DNA from: Erysipelotrichaceae bacterium
Lineage (GTDB): Bacteria; Bacillota_I; Bacilli_A; Erysipelotrichales; Erysipelotrichaceae
Reading direction: 5' to 3'
Length of the DNA: 64,000 nt
Assembly (NCBI GenBank): GCA_017539025.1
Contig: JAFYHT010000034.1
Coordinates: forward strand, 16,102-80,101
Of this stretch, positions 38,423 to 48,702 are shown in pieces. The notes under the pieces were generated by a model. That model had not been told where the DNA came from and did no database searches. It worked only from the letters and a program-made list of their open reading frames with translations. The position numbers and the translations under genes are program-made. Positions within the stretch are counted from its first letter, which is position 1. Each line of letters begins with the position of its first letter.

Positions 38423-40738
38423 CTACCCCCTAAAATCCTTGCAGGTAGCACTATTGAAAATCATTTCCAGTACTCTGGCACAAGATACTTCAAGTGCTTC
38501 CTTATCAAGACTTCCTTCTTTTAAAGCCTGATACAGACTATCTGCGATATCTTTTCTGCCCGGCATGATCAGATCATTTCCGGCATTGATCGCCTCAACA
38601 TGAGAACACTGGTCTGTGGAAGTCCAGTCAGACATGACAAGACCCTTATATCCCCACTCTTCACGAATAACACCTGTCAGAAGTTCTTTCGTGTTGACGA
38701 CATGTTTTCCATTCACTCTGTTATAGCTGGACATGATCGTCCACGGATCACTTTCCTTAACTGCGATCTCAAAACCGCGAAGATAGATCTCACGCAAAGT
38801 CCGTTCATCAAGATTGGCAGAAGTCATCATGCGATTGTCTTCCTGATTGTTGCAGCAGAAGTGCTTGATCGAAACTCCGACACCACCCATGGACTGCACG
38901 CCACGGGTGATCGCTGCAGCCATCTTTCCGGAAACGATCGGATCTTCGGAATAATACTCAAAATTCCTTCCACATAAAGGATTGCGATGGATATTCAGAC
39001 CCGGAGCCAGCCATACGGAAACACCGATCTCCAGCATCTCCTTTCCGATCGCCTTTCCAATCTCTTCCATCAGATCGATATTAAAACTTTGTGCCAGTAC
39101 CGTTTCACTTGGCCATGCGGTCATATAGCGATATATCTTTTCGCCTCCGCTTAAAAAACGTTTAAATAATCCCTCTGTTTTTCTGAGCCAACCCCAGCGC
39201 CAGTCTTCCGGAAGACCATTCGGATAAGTAGGGATCCCGTTTTTCATCACAGCTGTCTCTGACAGAACATTGAGTCCTGCAGGACCATCAGACAAAACGA
39301 TATTCGGTACGCCCTTCTTTAGCAATGTCGTACATGTACGTCCGGCAGCACCCATGACCTGATTGTAGGCACGTACAGGATAGCCGCCGCCTGTTACCAG
39401 CAGACACTTATCTTCATCTGTCAGCCTCTTCATCAGATCCATGACACGCTGACTGCGTTTTTCTTCGTTCGTATTCCTGACGATCGGCCAAAGCATTTCT
39501 TCTTTTAGTGAAAAGCTGCCGCAGGACTGTTCGTTAACGGTGATGAAATATTCACCTTTTTCCAATACGTAAGTATTGTTTTCTTCATCAAAAGAAGCGA
39601 TATATCTCTTTTCAAACGGAACTGTCAGTGTTTCGCTTTCTCCCGGAGAAAGTTCCTTTGTCTTGGAAAAAGCCGCAAGTACTCGTTTTTCATGATCAAG
39701 TTTTCCTTCAGGCTTGGCGACAGAAAGAAGTATTGTCTCCTTACCGCTTCTTTTACCGGTATTGGTCACTGTCAGAGTCACTTCACTGTCGCTGACATCT
39801 GAAACAGAGATCTTGAATTCCGTATAAGTCAGACCGAAACCAAACGGGAATCTCGGTTTGATCTCGTTTTTCTCAAAGTAGCGATATCCGACATAGATCC
39901 CTTCCCTGTATTCATCATTATCCAGGTCATTGTTCATGTATCCGAAACTGTCTGAGCCCGGATAATCTTCATAATGGACAGCCCAGGTATCGGTCAGTTT
40001 TCCGCTTGGTGATACTTTTCCCGTCAGGACATCAGCCAGGGCATTTCCGCCCTCCGTTCCACCCTGTCCGTAAAAGATGACTGCATCGATCCTGATCTCA
40101 TCCAAAACAGAAAGATCGATCACACTGCCACAATTCAGCACCAGGATCAGTTTCCTGTAGTGCTCTGACAGCAGTTTCAGGCTTTCCGTTTCGATATCCG
40201 ATAAAAGATAGTCTCCCTTTTCAACATGTCTGTCAGCACCTTCTCCTGCCTGTCTGGCAAGGACATAGATCGCTGTATCTGTCTCGTCGCTCAGTTCATC
40301 TGAGAGTACCGGTGTGCAAGATGGATAAGGCTTAGGAAAATCTCCGATCCTGATGAACATCTGCATCGTCTTTAGAGGACTGTAACCCTTGATCGCTTCT
40401 TCTACATCTGAATGCCATTTTTCAATATCGTTTTCATATTTTCTTTCAAAGCGATCCATCCACAGAGTCGTCGGAAAAGTAAAACCGGCATTCTTCAGAC
40501 CCTCTTCAATGGTGACGCTGTAACGTTCTCTCACATCACCGCTGCCGGAACCTCCCTTGACAGTCTTTCTGCTTCCCGGTCCATACAAAGCGATCTTCCC
40601 TGCATCTAAAGGAAGTACACCATCATTTTTCAACAGCACAAATCCTTCTGCCGCCGCTTTGCGGGCAAGTGCTCGATGATCACGTTCCCTTTGACTTTCT
40701 TCCGGCGATCTTGCGCCAAAGATCTGATACTTTTTCAT
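38423..40738 (-). CDS. GH3 glycosidase with reversed domain order
   Basis: A 771-residue GH3 beta-glucosidase/xylosidase in which the usual order is inverted. The (alpha/beta) sandwich domain comes first (EGFVLLKNDGVLPL at about residue 31), then a fibronectin type III domain (about 315-405), then the catalytic barrel (about 430-745). The barrel carries GVSIKHFCCNNQEDNR and nucleophile D704 in GLVMSDWTS. All conserved elements are present, so it should be active; the same permutation is known in Ruminococcus albus beta-glucosidase. It overlaps the GH2 gene by 4 bases. Confidence 0.92.
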   Translation of the reverse strand: MKKYQIFGARSPEESQRERDHRALARKAAAEGFVLLKNDGVLPLDAGKIALYGPGSRKTVKGGSGSGDVRERYSVTIEEGLKNAGFTFPTTLWMDRFERKYENDIEKWHSDVEEAIKGYSPLKTMQMFIRIGDFPKPYPSCTPVLSDELSDETDTAIYVLARQAGEGADRHVEKGDYLLSDIETESLKLLSEHYRKLILVLNCGSVIDLSVLDEIRIDAVIFYGQGGTEGGNALADVLTGKVSPSGKLTDTWAVHYEDYPGSDSFGYMNNDLDNDEYREGIYVGYRYFEKNEIKPRFPFGFGLTYTEFKISVSDVSDSEVTLTVTNTGKRSGKETILLSVAKPEGKLDHEKRVLAAFSKTKELSPGESETLTVPFEKRYIASFDEENNTYVLEKGEYFITVNEQSCGSFSLKEEMLWPIVRNTNEEKRSQRVMDLMKRLTDEDKCLLVTGGGYPVRAYNQVMGAAGRTCTTLLKKGVPNIVLSDGPAGLNVLSETAVMKNGIPTYPNGLPEDWRWGWLRKTEGLFKRFLSGGEKIYRYMTAWPSETVLAQSFNIDLMEEIGKAIGKEMLEIGVSVWLAPGLNIHRNPLCGRNFEYYSEDPIVSGKMAAAITRGVQSMGGVGVSIKHFCCNNQEDNRMMTSANLDERTLREIYLRGFEIAVKESDPWTIMSSYNRVNGKHVVNTKELLTGVIREEWGYKGLVMSDWTSTDQCSHVEAINAGNDLIMPGRKDIADSLYQALKEGSLDKEALEVSCARVLEMIFNSATCKDFRG

Positions 40739-43041
40739 TCTTTCACCTCGATTTCCGCATGAGCTTTTTCAAAACCCTTGCTGAAAGCTTCGATGATGAC
40801 TTTCTTTTCATCATCTGCTTTAATGACAGCCAAAGTTCTGCCACGATAGCTCCTGTGATAGGACTGATCAAAGAGTTCATCGCTCTTGCATAGAGCACTG
40901 CCAAATCCCATCAGCCTTCCACCTTGTACATTCAATTCAATCTTCTCTTCCATATCCGGTTTGAGATCACCGTTTTTATCAGTAAATTCGATCGGGACAT
41001 AGAAAAGTTCTCCAGGATGTACGGTTTTCTTTTCCGGTTTGATCGACAATATCGTTTCTTTCTCTCCTGTTTTAATAGAGTGAGCAGATATGACATTTCC
41101 GTTTTCATCCAGTGCTTCTGCAGTCAGTGTTCCGTTTTCGTAAGGAACTTTGAAGATCGCCTTATAATCCTTCAGTCTTTTTATTCCGACCTGTTTTTCA
41201 TTGAGGATCAGACGGACTTTCTCACCAGGAGAATAGACTTCTACGATCGCTTTGATGCCTTCGTATCCCCGCCAGCTCCAGGAGTCGATCGCGTTGGTGA
41301 ACTGCCATGCCCCGGTACTTGGTTTCTCGTTGGCATGATTGAGCGGACGGACCGCAATATAAGGCTTCTTCCTCAAACCCCATACCACCTGCATGAAGCC
41401 CATGGAAGCCAGAGGCTTTCCTGTGATATCGATCATGCCCTGTCCCGCCAGTAAAGGAAGTCCTTGATAGCTGTGATATGTCCAGTCACCGATACAGGCT
41501 TCGCCAAGATAATCCCAAGCCGACCAGACGAAATCACCGATCAGCTGCGGGTATTTCATGACCCTTTCCCAGTTGTATGGCAGATCTCTTACCATCGTTT
41601 CCGAACCGACCATCATGCGATCCGGATATTTCTTGACGTCCGCATCATAACGGGAACTTGCGTAATTCAAACCAATTATATCCAGTGCATTTGCTGCACC
41701 AAAGCAGGCCTTATCACCCTTCTTGCCGGCACTCATCACAAACATCAGTTTTCCCAGCTTCTGTGCCATCGCATTGAAGAAAGCGGAACCCGTCTTCTTC
41801 TCTTTGTAGCCGTCATCTTCCGGCAAAGGCTTAGGCTCATAAGTACCTTTTTCTTTATAGACACCCATGCCCATATTGGCATAGACATTCAGCAATACAT
41901 TGACACCGGCTGTTACCGGACGGCTCAGATCCAGGGAATGAACGAAGTCTCTCATTTCTTCACACAAGGCAACACCCTTGTCTGTGGAAGTCTCACTGAC
42001 TTCATTGCCGATGGAATACATGATGACGCAGGGGTGATTGAATGAAGATTCCACCATCGATGTGATATCGTCCTTCCAATCTTCATAAAAGCATCGTGAA
42101 TAGTCGTGATAAGTCTTTGGCGTATACCAGCCGTCAAAGGTTTCATTCATCACGTACATCCCCAGTCTGTCACAGACATCTAATGTGATCTGTGAAGCCG
42201 GACAATGAGAGAAGCGGATCGCATTGAAACCATTTTCCTTCAGGATCCTGATCCTTCTTTCTTCTGCCTCTTGATACTCACAAGCACCTAAAACACCATG
42301 GTCGTGATGGATACATCCGCCGCGCAGTTTAACACTTTCACCATTGACCAGAAATCCCCTTTTCGGATCCCATTCCAGCTTGCGGATCCCGAACTTTACT
42401 CTTTTTTTATCTGTCTGATTCTTAACGACACAGGTATACAGATGCGGTGTTTCTTCGCTCCAGAGTTTTGCCTTAGGGATCATCAGTTCACCCGGCTTGC
42501 CGGAACAGAGAAGAGTCTCTTCGTCATATATTTCAACGATTTCTCCATCTGTCTCTACCTTGATGATGGCAGGATCATAAGAAAGTGTCTCGATATGAAC
42601 CGATTTGATATAATTCCTGTCTCTTACATACAATGTAACAGGACGATAGATCCCACTGCCCGAATACCAGCGGCAGTTTGGTTCCAGAGAATTATCCACA
42701 TGGATGAAGATCTTATTTTCTCCTTGAATGACATCATCTGAAATATCACAATCAAAAGCGGTATAGCCATAGCGATGTTTCATCACTTCTTTCTCATTGA
42801 TATAGATCGTACTGTTCTGATAGATCCCTTCAAAGTGAAGCACATGACTCTTTTTCAGATCTTCAACAAGAAAGCTCTTTTCATATTCATAGATGCCGCC
42901 TGGAAAATAACCGCTGTTGACTCCATTTCGGCATCTGGCATTTCTTTTTTCCAAGATCATCGCATCATGAGGAAGATCGATGTCTTTCCATTCCTCTCCG
43001 ACTTTGCGGAAACGCCAGTCTCGATTAAAATCCAGTATCAT
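40735..43041 (-). CDS. GH2 glycosidase (beta-galactosidase/beta-glucuronidase family)
   Basis: A 768-residue GH2 enzyme. The N-terminal sugar-binding jelly roll is at about 1-140 (SGSGIYRPVTLYV), an immunoglobulin-like domain to about 225, then the catalytic barrel with NAIRFSHCPAS, acid/base E347 in SIGNEVSE and probable nucleophile E481 in MVGSET. Two further beta domains follow (GYEGIKAIVEVYSPGEKVRLIL and the tail). It is cytoplasmic and coupled at both ends by 4-base overlaps. The galactosidase, glucuronidase or arabinosidase preference is not resolved. Confidence 0.92.
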   Translation of the reverse strand: MILDFNRDWRFRKVGEEWKDIDLPHDAMILEKRNARCRNGVNSGYFPGGIYEYEKSFLVEDLKKSHVLHFEGIYQNSTIYINEKEVMKHRYGYTAFDCDISDDVIQGENKIFIHVDNSLEPNCRWYSGSGIYRPVTLYVRDRNYIKSVHIETLSYDPAIIKVETDGEIVEIYDEETLLCSGKPGELMIPKAKLWSEETPHLYTCVVKNQTDKKRVKFGIRKLEWDPKRGFLVNGESVKLRGGCIHHDHGVLGACEYQEAEERRIRILKENGFNAIRFSHCPASQITLDVCDRLGMYVMNETFDGWYTPKTYHDYSRCFYEDWKDDITSMVESSFNHPCVIMYSIGNEVSETSTDKGVALCEEMRDFVHSLDLSRPVTAGVNVLLNVYANMGMGVYKEKGTYEPKPLPEDDGYKEKKTGSAFFNAMAQKLGKLMFVMSAGKKGDKACFGAANALDIIGLNYASSRYDADVKKYPDRMMVGSETMVRDLPYNWERVMKYPQLIGDFVWSAWDYLGEACIGDWTYHSYQGLPLLAGQGMIDITGKPLASMGFMQVVWGLRKKPYIAVRPLNHANEKPSTGAWQFTNAIDSWSWRGYEGIKAIVEVYSPGEKVRLILNEKQVGIKRLKDYKAIFKVPYENGTLTAEALDENGNVISAHSIKTGEKETILSIKPEKKTVHPGELFYVPIEFTDKNGDLKPDMEEKIELNVQGGRLMGFGSALCKSDELFDQSYHRSYRGRTLAVIKADDEKKVIIEAFSKGFEKAHAEIEVKE

Positions 43042-44753
43042 TTCTTATTCTTTCTGGCAGCCTTTGCTTCTGCCTTGGCTTTCTTTTCCACAAGCTTCTT
43101 CAGATATTTCTCGTTTTCTGCGTCAAAATCAAGACCCTTCTTCTGACAGCGTTCCTTCAGATCACGGATGCGGTTTTCTTCCTGTTCCCTTTCACTGTTT
43201 TCTCTTTCGATGCGATCCTGTTCTTCCGGCTCGATCCACTCTTCACCTCGTGCAAGCACAGCCTCTTTCTTTCTTTCCAGCAGATCCTTATTGATCTCAG
43301 GAAGCTTCTTTTCCAGATCGACGAACGGCAGGATGACGACATTGATCATAGCACTGACAAACTCGATCCCATAGAAAGCGATACCCAGGAAAGTCAAAGC
43401 AGCAGCCGGCTGGAAGCCTGCACTGTTGGCATCAAAGCCCAGCATCGTCAATACTTTCTCATAAAGTCCGGCAACAGGGGCATACATCACGTTCTGGAGG
43501 GTAGAGATGATACCGACAGCCAGAAGACCTTCCAGACGATAACCGGAACTGTGTTCAATACTGTCGAAACACGAAGATGTCAATGCGCCTAACATATAAG
43601 CTGCCGGGATATAACCGAGCTGTTTCATAAAACCGGCGATATAGGCAACCATCACATTTGTCGGAAACAGAATGCCGACAAGACTTGCCGCAGCGACGAT
43701 GATATATCCGACCAATGTCGTATTGCGGATCCCAAAACGTCTGGTGATCGGATAGATCGCAAAAGCACCTACTCCAAGAGGAACACCTGTCAGGATCGTA
43801 TAGATCATGAACAGTGACGGATCATTGATTCCTCCTAAAACATAAGAAACGAAATAATACTGCACATTGGTACCGCGGAAATTATCCGCAAGAGATACGA
43901 CGATCGAAGCGATCAGCAACAAGACATAATACCTGTCATGGAAAAGAGCCTTGAACTGTTCCTTCAGAGGGATATCATTGCTTTCACCCATCTCTTGCAC
44001 ATCTTCCACGACTCTTTCACGGGTATAGAAGTATTCGATCAGTAAGAGCGGGATCGCCAGTATGGTCGTGCCACAGATCAGATACCAGAAGGAATTCAAA
44101 GTCTCATCCGGCTGGATCACATAAGGAAGAAGAACACTGTTGATGATCAGTCCGATCAAAGTACCGGAGATCAGAGTCCAGCTCAGCTTGCGGGCATAAG
44201 CGACTTTCTCACGATCTGCGATATTGCGTGAAGTCAGAGAAACGATATTCGTATTGAAAAGTAAATAGAAACATGTCCCAAACAGATTGTATATGACATA
44301 GATCAGATAGAAATAAACCCAATATCCACTTTCAGAAGAAGGCATCGGTTTCATGAACATCAGAAAACCGGTAAAGATCGCAACGAAACCAAAGATCAGA
44401 TACCAGGGTCTCATTCGGCCCTGACGGGATTTTGTGTGCTGCATCAGATAGCCGGTAAAGATACCCATCGGAAGAGCCAGGATCCTTGTACCCAAAGCAG
44501 CCCAGTAATACACCGTACCTAAATGCCTGTAGGCTTCGCTGTTCACATCGCCGCCGACAGCGACCGACATCTGTTTCATGATGAAGATCTCCATTAATGA
44601 AGCGATCGTGTTTACCAACATGATCAGTCCAAGCGGACCTACTACATGTCCCAGTATGAGTTCCTTTTTTGTGACGGAACGGGTCTTTGCCTTAGAGTCC
44701 ATAAAAGGTTTTTCAAATAATCCCTTATCCAAGAATCTGATTTCTTTTGCCAT
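43038..44753 (-). CDS. GPH-family glycoside symporter (MFS)
   Basis: A 571-residue transporter of the glycoside-pentoside-hexuronide:cation symporter family (MelB/XylP relatives), with twelve expected membrane segments between about residues 30 and 500 and RTRSVTKKELILGHVVGPLG at the N-terminus. The last about 70 residues are a long, highly charged cytoplasmic tail rich in Glu, Lys and Arg (coiled-coil-like), longer than in typical members and without an EIIA-like sequence. The ATG at 44753 follows GGAGG; a 12-residue longer reading is unlikely. It imports the oligosaccharides hydrolysed by the downstream enzymes. Confidence 0.92.
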   Translation of the reverse strand: MAKEIRFLDKGLFEKPFMDSKAKTRSVTKKELILGHVVGPLGLIMLVNTIASLMEIFIMKQMSVAVGGDVNSEAYRHLGTVYYWAALGTRILALPMGIFTGYLMQHTKSRQGRMRPWYLIFGFVAIFTGFLMFMKPMPSSESGYWVYFYLIYVIYNLFGTCFYLLFNTNIVSLTSRNIADREKVAYARKLSWTLISGTLIGLIINSVLLPYVIQPDETLNSFWYLICGTTILAIPLLLIEYFYTRERVVEDVQEMGESNDIPLKEQFKALFHDRYYVLLLIASIVVSLADNFRGTNVQYYFVSYVLGGINDPSLFMIYTILTGVPLGVGAFAIYPITRRFGIRNTTLVGYIIVAAASLVGILFPTNVMVAYIAGFMKQLGYIPAAYMLGALTSSCFDSIEHSSGYRLEGLLAVGIISTLQNVMYAPVAGLYEKVLTMLGFDANSAGFQPAAALTFLGIAFYGIEFVSAMINVVILPFVDLEKKLPEINKDLLERKKEAVLARGEEWIEPEEQDRIERENSEREQEENRIRDLKERCQKKGLDFDAENEKYLKKLVEKKAKAEAKAARKNKK

Positions 44754-44860
44754 GATCAAAAAGCCTCCATTGTTTCTTTTCGATTTCATTGTAAAATGGC
44801 ATATCTCTTTTGTATTTCAATATCGGCTATGATATTCTAAAATCGGACAAGGTTAAAACG
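44754..44860. promoter_or_regulatory. Divergent promoter region, GPH operon / AraC regulator
   Basis: On the plus strand TTGTAT (44810-44815), a 17-bp spacer and TATTCT (44833-44838) fit a promoter for the AraC gene. On the minus strand TACAAT (complement of bases near 44788-44793) may serve the operon, without a good -35, as expected for an activated promoter. Confidence 0.45.
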
Positions 44861-45658
44861 ATGGATGATCTATTTGAACAATATGAAAAACGAGGCAAGG
44901 CCTCCCGTACCAAAATCGCCCGCAGTCACGCCGATTCTTCCTCGGATGCCAAGGAAAGCGGAACATATCACGGGACCTATCAGTTTGAAAATCTTCTCTT
45001 GAGTTACATCCGGGACGGAGAGCTGGAAAAGCTGAGATCTTTTCTGGAAGAAACAGCTCAACACAGGGAATTCAATATCGGAAAACTCGCATCGGATCCG
45101 CTCCGCCAGGCCAAAAACATGGTCATCGGATTCACAGCTCTGGTTGGAAAGGTTGCAGGGATACCGGGAGGGATGGATATCGAAGATGCCTACAGACTGA
45201 TCGATCTCTACACCCAGGAGATCGAAAAGTGTCAGAGCGAGGAAGATGTCTGGCTCTTGCAGTTCAACATGGTCATCGATTTCACCGAACGTGTCAGACA
45301 GAATAAACTGTCAGAAGATCTTTCGAGGGAAATCTTTACGGCAGTTCAATACATCGGCGATCACGCGCACGATACCATCAGGATCGATGATGTCGCATCC
45401 CATGTGGGATTAAGCAGATCTTGCCTGACGAAGCGATTCCGCAGTGAGATCGGGATGAGTATCAACGACTATATCACTCAGGCCAAGATCCGTGATGCCA
45501 AAAGACTGCTTCGCTATTCCGACAGGACATATGGCGAGATCGCAGCTGTGCTGGCCTTCTCTTCGCAAGCCTACTTCCAGACCGTATTCAAAAAAGTGAC
45601 AGGACTGACTCCCGGAGAATATCGAAAGACGCACAGCGAAGGAAACAGTTCTCATTGA
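44861..45658 (+). CDS. AraC-family regulator of glycosidase operon
   Basis: A 265-residue regulator. The N-terminal part has the helical domain common in Bacillota AraC proteins (LLSYIRDGELEKLRSFLEE, then ALVGKVAGIPGGMDIEDAYRL in outline). The C-terminal part is the double helix-turn-helix (IDDVASHVGLSRSCLTKRF and FSSQAYFQTVFKKVTGLTPGEYR). The ATG at 44861 is preceded only by a weak AAGG; the reading is open a further 17 residues upstream through the promoter. It lies divergent from the GPH/glycosidase operon and is its probable activator. Confidence 0.87.
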   Translation: MDDLFEQYEKRGKASRTKIARSHADSSSDAKESGTYHGTYQFENLLLSYIRDGELEKLRSFLEETAQHREFNIGKLASDPLRQAKNMVIGFTALVGKVAGIPGGMDIEDAYRLIDLYTQEIEKCQSEEDVWLLQFNMVIDFTERVRQNKLSEDLSREIFTAVQYIGDHAHDTIRIDDVASHVGLSRSCLTKRFRSEIGMSINDYITQAKIRDAKRLLRYSDRTYGEIAAVLAFSSQAYFQTVFKKVTGLTPGEYRKTHSEGNSSH

Positions 45659-45662
45659 TAAA

Positions 45663-45690
45663 AAATACCAGTTCATCTGAACTGGTATTT
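45663..45690. terminator. Strong bidirectional terminator
   Basis: A 12-bp perfect stem AAATACCAGTTC / GAACTGGTATTT with a 4-base loop between convergent genes. T runs follow on both strands (CTTTCGTTTTATT on plus, TTTTTTATC on minus). Confidence 0.9.
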
Positions 45691-45715
45691 CTTTCGTTTT
45701 ATTATCCTGTATGAT

Positions 45716-47182
45716 TTAGAACTCGACTCTCTTGAATGGCTTGACGTCCTTGACTGCCTCTTTCGGTGTCAGACGTGCTTCGTCATTGTCTAAGTCGATC
45801 AGGATGTAACGGCTGTTGCCCATGCCCATTTCCTTCATATAAGTGAGCTGGCGGAAGCCGTGTCTTGACTGCATCCTCTCCCATAAGTCATGGTGCTGTT
45901 CCTCAGTCATCGCATTGACCAGGTCAACACAGGCTGTATCGATGGCACAGATATCAGTAGAGGCAAGTACACCGACATTTGGTGTCACGACCGGAGCTGC
46001 TGCCACGCCTTCGCAGTCACAGCTGACAGACATGTTTCTCATGACATTGACATAAGTCACATTCTTTCCGAAATGATCGATCGTCGCCTTGGTAGACTCC
46101 GTGATCTTTTCCATCAGTTCTTCTTCCGTGACGGACCATTGGCCTTCGCCCTTTCTGGCATGGATCATTCCCTTGCCGATCCTGCCGTCTGCGCAGCCGA
46201 TACCGATGTTCTTGTTGGAACCGCCGAAACCGCCCATCGCATGACCCTTGAAGTGAGTCAGCGTCAGCATCGAATCATAGTTTGGAAGATGAGATCCGAC
46301 TGTCATATGATCGAACCAGTTGCCTCCCTTGACAGGAAGATCGACTGTTCCCTCTTCATCCGTGATGTCTACTTTACAGAAGTTCCATCCGTTGACCTCC
46401 AAGGTCTCACGATGCTGCTCAGTGGTATAGCGATCACCTTCATAGTAGGTGTTGGTCTCGATGATCGTCGCATCCTTTAAGGATTCACTTGTCTCCATCA
46501 GCTGCTTGACCCATTTAGCCGGAATGAAGTTTGGACCGTTCTTTTCACCGGTATGTAGTTTGATGGCTACCTTACCTGTGATGTGCTCGTTTACTTTCTC
46601 ATAAGCTTTCCTGATACCTTCAGGAGAAATGTCTCTGGTGAAGTAAACGATCGATTCGTTTCCTGTCCTTTCCTCAAATGGTACGTAGATGTTGCCGTCT
46701 TTTCTTGTCATTTCAGTTCCCTTTCTTTTCAGTTCTCTGTATACGAAATCCGGATAATCGACTTCTTTCGTGACGATCCAGTCATCTTCATCATAGGCAT
46801 CGAAATGTGTATCGACCTCATATGCCTCCTTGACGAAAGAGATATAAGCCTTCTTCGCATAAGGATATGCCTGTCTGTAGATCGAGGCACCGCCGCAGAC
46901 GATATATTCCGTCTCATCGTTTTCGTGTTCCTTCAGGAAAGCGATGAGATCATGTGTTACTTCAGCGTCTTCCGGCTTGTATTCCGGATCGATGGATACG
47001 ACCGTGATGTATCTGTCGACGAGTTTTCTTGGCAAACCGTCATAGGTTGTCTGACCCATGAGGATATTCTTATATAAGGTATTGGCCTTGAAGATCTTCA
47101 GTTCATCCTTCAGATGCCAAGGAAGAGCTCCCTTGATACCGATCCCCTTGTTGGGATCGAATGCGACGGAAAAGCTGATCAT
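45716..47182 (-). CDS. Dihydrofolate reductase fused to DUF362 protein
   Basis: A 488-residue single reading. Residues 1-about 153 are dihydrofolate reductase ([56 protein letters not shown]), which reduces dihydrofolate made by ThyA. Residues about 177-488 are a DUF362 iron-sulfur-associated domain ([53 protein letters not shown]; a Cys-rich [12 protein letters not shown]). Between them is an internal ATG at 46711 with AAAGGGA 7 bases upstream, so the second domain could also be made alone. The ATG at 47182 overlaps the thyA stop by 4 bases. Either a true fusion or a recent loss of a stop by indel. Confidence 0.85.
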   Translation of the reverse strand: MISFSVAFDPNKGIGIKGALPWHLKDELKIFKANTLYKNILMGQTTYDGLPRKLVDRYITVVSIDPEYKPEDAEVTHDLIAFLKEHENDETEYIVCGGASIYRQAYPYAKKAYISFVKEAYEVDTHFDAYDEDDWIVTKEVDYPDFVYRELKRKGTEMTRKDGNIYVPFEERTGNESIVYFTRDISPEGIRKAYEKVNEHITGKVAIKLHTGEKNGPNFIPAKWVKQLMETSESLKDATIIETNTYYEGDRYTTEQHRETLEVNGWNFCKVDITDEEGTVDLPVKGGNWFDHMTVGSHLPNYDSMLTLTHFKGHAMGGFGGSNKNIGIGCADGRIGKGMIHARKGEGQWSVTEEELMEKITESTKATIDHFGKNVTYVNVMRNMSVSCDCEGVAAAPVVTPNVGVLASTDICAIDTACVDLVNAMTEEQHHDLWERMQSRHGFRQLTYMKEMGMGNSRYILIDLDNDEARLTPKEAVKDVKPFKRVEF

Positions 47183-48057
47183 ACGGACACCTTCCCCTTG
47201 ATCGCAGGCCACGGATCATAATCAAGTACCTTGACATCATCGATCGTGAAATCAAAGATGTCCTTGATCTCAGGATTCAGCCACAGTTTAGGAAGTGGCT
47301 TCGGTTCTCTTGAAAGCTGTTCCTTGATCTGATCGATGTGATCGAGATAGATATGCGCATCGCCAAAAGTATGGATGAACTCATATGGTTTATATCCGCA
47401 GACCTGAGCTACCATCGCCAGTAACAGTGAATAGGAAGCGATATTGAACGGCACACCCAGGAACAAGTCGGCTGAACGCTGATATAACTGACAGCTCAGC
47501 TTCTTCTTGTCGGCAGAAACATAGAACTGGAAGAATGCGTGACATGGAGGCAAAGCCATCTGATCGACCTGTGCCGGATTATAGGCAACGACCAGATGTC
47601 TTCTGGAGAACGGATCCTTCTTCAGGTTCTCGATCAGTTCCTTGATCTGATCGACACCGCTGCCGTCAAAATCACGCCACTGCTTGCCATAGACTGGACC
47701 TAAGTCTCCCCACTTGTCCGCAAAAGCTTCATCTTCACAGATCTTCGCGATGAATTCTTCCATCGTCTCGCCTTTAAATTCTTCTGAATTCTTATACTTG
47801 GCATATGGCCAGTCATTCCAGATCTTGACGTTCTTCAAAGCAAGAGGCCTGATATTGGTCTCGCCTTTCAAGAACCAGAAAAGTTCCTCAAAAATGCCTC
47901 TGTAAAAGACTTTCTTCGTTGTCAGAAGCGGAAAACCGTCTTCCAGATTGACTCTCATCTGATATCCGAACTTGGATATCGTTCCTGTTCCTGTACGGTC
48001 TCCTCTTTGTTCGCCGTGCTCCAATACCTCACGACAAAGATCCAGATACTGTTTCAT
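47179..48057 (-). CDS. thyA: Thymidylate synthase
   Basis: A 292-residue ThyA, converting dUMP to dTMP with methylene-tetrahydrofolate and yielding dihydrofolate. Catalytic C172 is in [36 protein letters not shown] and [21 protein letters not shown] are hallmarks. There is a short insertion after [13 protein letters not shown], as in the longer Bacillota forms. The ribosome site is AGGATGGTGG. It is coupled to the DHFR-containing gene, the classical dTMP cycle pair. Confidence 0.97.
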   Translation of the reverse strand: MKQYLDLCREVLEHGEQRGDRTGTGTISKFGYQMRVNLEDGFPLLTTKKVFYRGIFEELFWFLKGETNIRPLALKNVKIWNDWPYAKYKNSEEFKGETMEEFIAKICEDEAFADKWGDLGPVYGKQWRDFDGSGVDQIKELIENLKKDPFSRRHLVVAYNPAQVDQMALPPCHAFFQFYVSADKKKLSCQLYQRSADLFLGVPFNIASYSLLLAMVAQVCGYKPYEFIHTFGDAHIYLDHIDQIKEQLSREPKPLPKLWLNPEIKDIFDFTIDDVKVLDYDPWPAIKGKVSV

Positions 48058-48118
48058 ATTGCCACCATCCTGTTTTCTATCTCAATTATACACGAGACAC
48101 TATTTATCTAACGTTACT

Positions 48119-48685
48119 TTACTTCTGCAAAGACATATCCGAGAAGACGACCACGATGTCGTTTTCCTTGCCATCCCTCATGAGATTCAACAGATCCATC
48201 GCATCTTCTGCATTGTCCAGATATACATCGCTCAGATAGGCAAAACGATTCACAAAAGGTTTTACAGTTCCGCCGATGTCCTCGTTTGACAGCCAGGTCA
48301 GGTCATAGAGATATTCTCTTTTTTCCTCTGTGATCTCATGAATGGATGAGAACTGATCCCTGGAATTGTCGGTATATAAGGTAAATACGCCATCCTCATG
48401 TTTCAGAAGCTCATAGATCACATCGCCCTCGATCGTATATCTGGCGATCGTGACATCACATTCTTCTTCATCCATGACTCTCTCATAGAATTCATCCCAG
48501 ATTTCTTCGAAGTGAAGACCGTCATTGGCACTCACAAAGATCCCATCACCTTCACCCGGTTTGTCAGGAAGTTCGCTGAAATAGGTTCCGATCGGATCCA
48601 TCGGCTGTATTTCTTCTTCGCTTTCCTTTTCACCGTTACATCCGCACAACAACAATAAGACCAATAATATCTTCAAGTATTTCAT
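48119..48685 (-). CDS. Small lipoprotein of unknown function
   Basis: A 188-residue protein with a lipoprotein signal (MKYLKILLVLLLLCGC; lipobox LLCGC, lipidated cysteine near residue 16), so it should sit on the outer face of the membrane. The mature part is acidic with no recognised domain; it contains two aromatic-rich stretches (FEEIWDEFYERVMDEEECD and YLYDLTWLSNEDIGG). The ATG at 48685 lies 7 bases after GGAGG. Short spacing to the HAD gene upstream suggests co-transcription. Confidence 0.75.
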   Translation of the reverse strand: MKYLKILLVLLLLCGCNGEKESEEEIQPMDPIGTYFSELPDKPGEGDGIFVSANDGLHFEEIWDEFYERVMDEEECDVTIARYTIEGDVIYELLKHEDGVFTLYTDNSRDQFSSIHEITEEKREYLYDLTWLSNEDIGGTVKPFVNRFAYLSDVYLDNAEDAMDLLNLMRDGKENDIVVVFSDMSLQK

Positions 48686-48702
48686 ACACATACCTCCATC
48701 TA

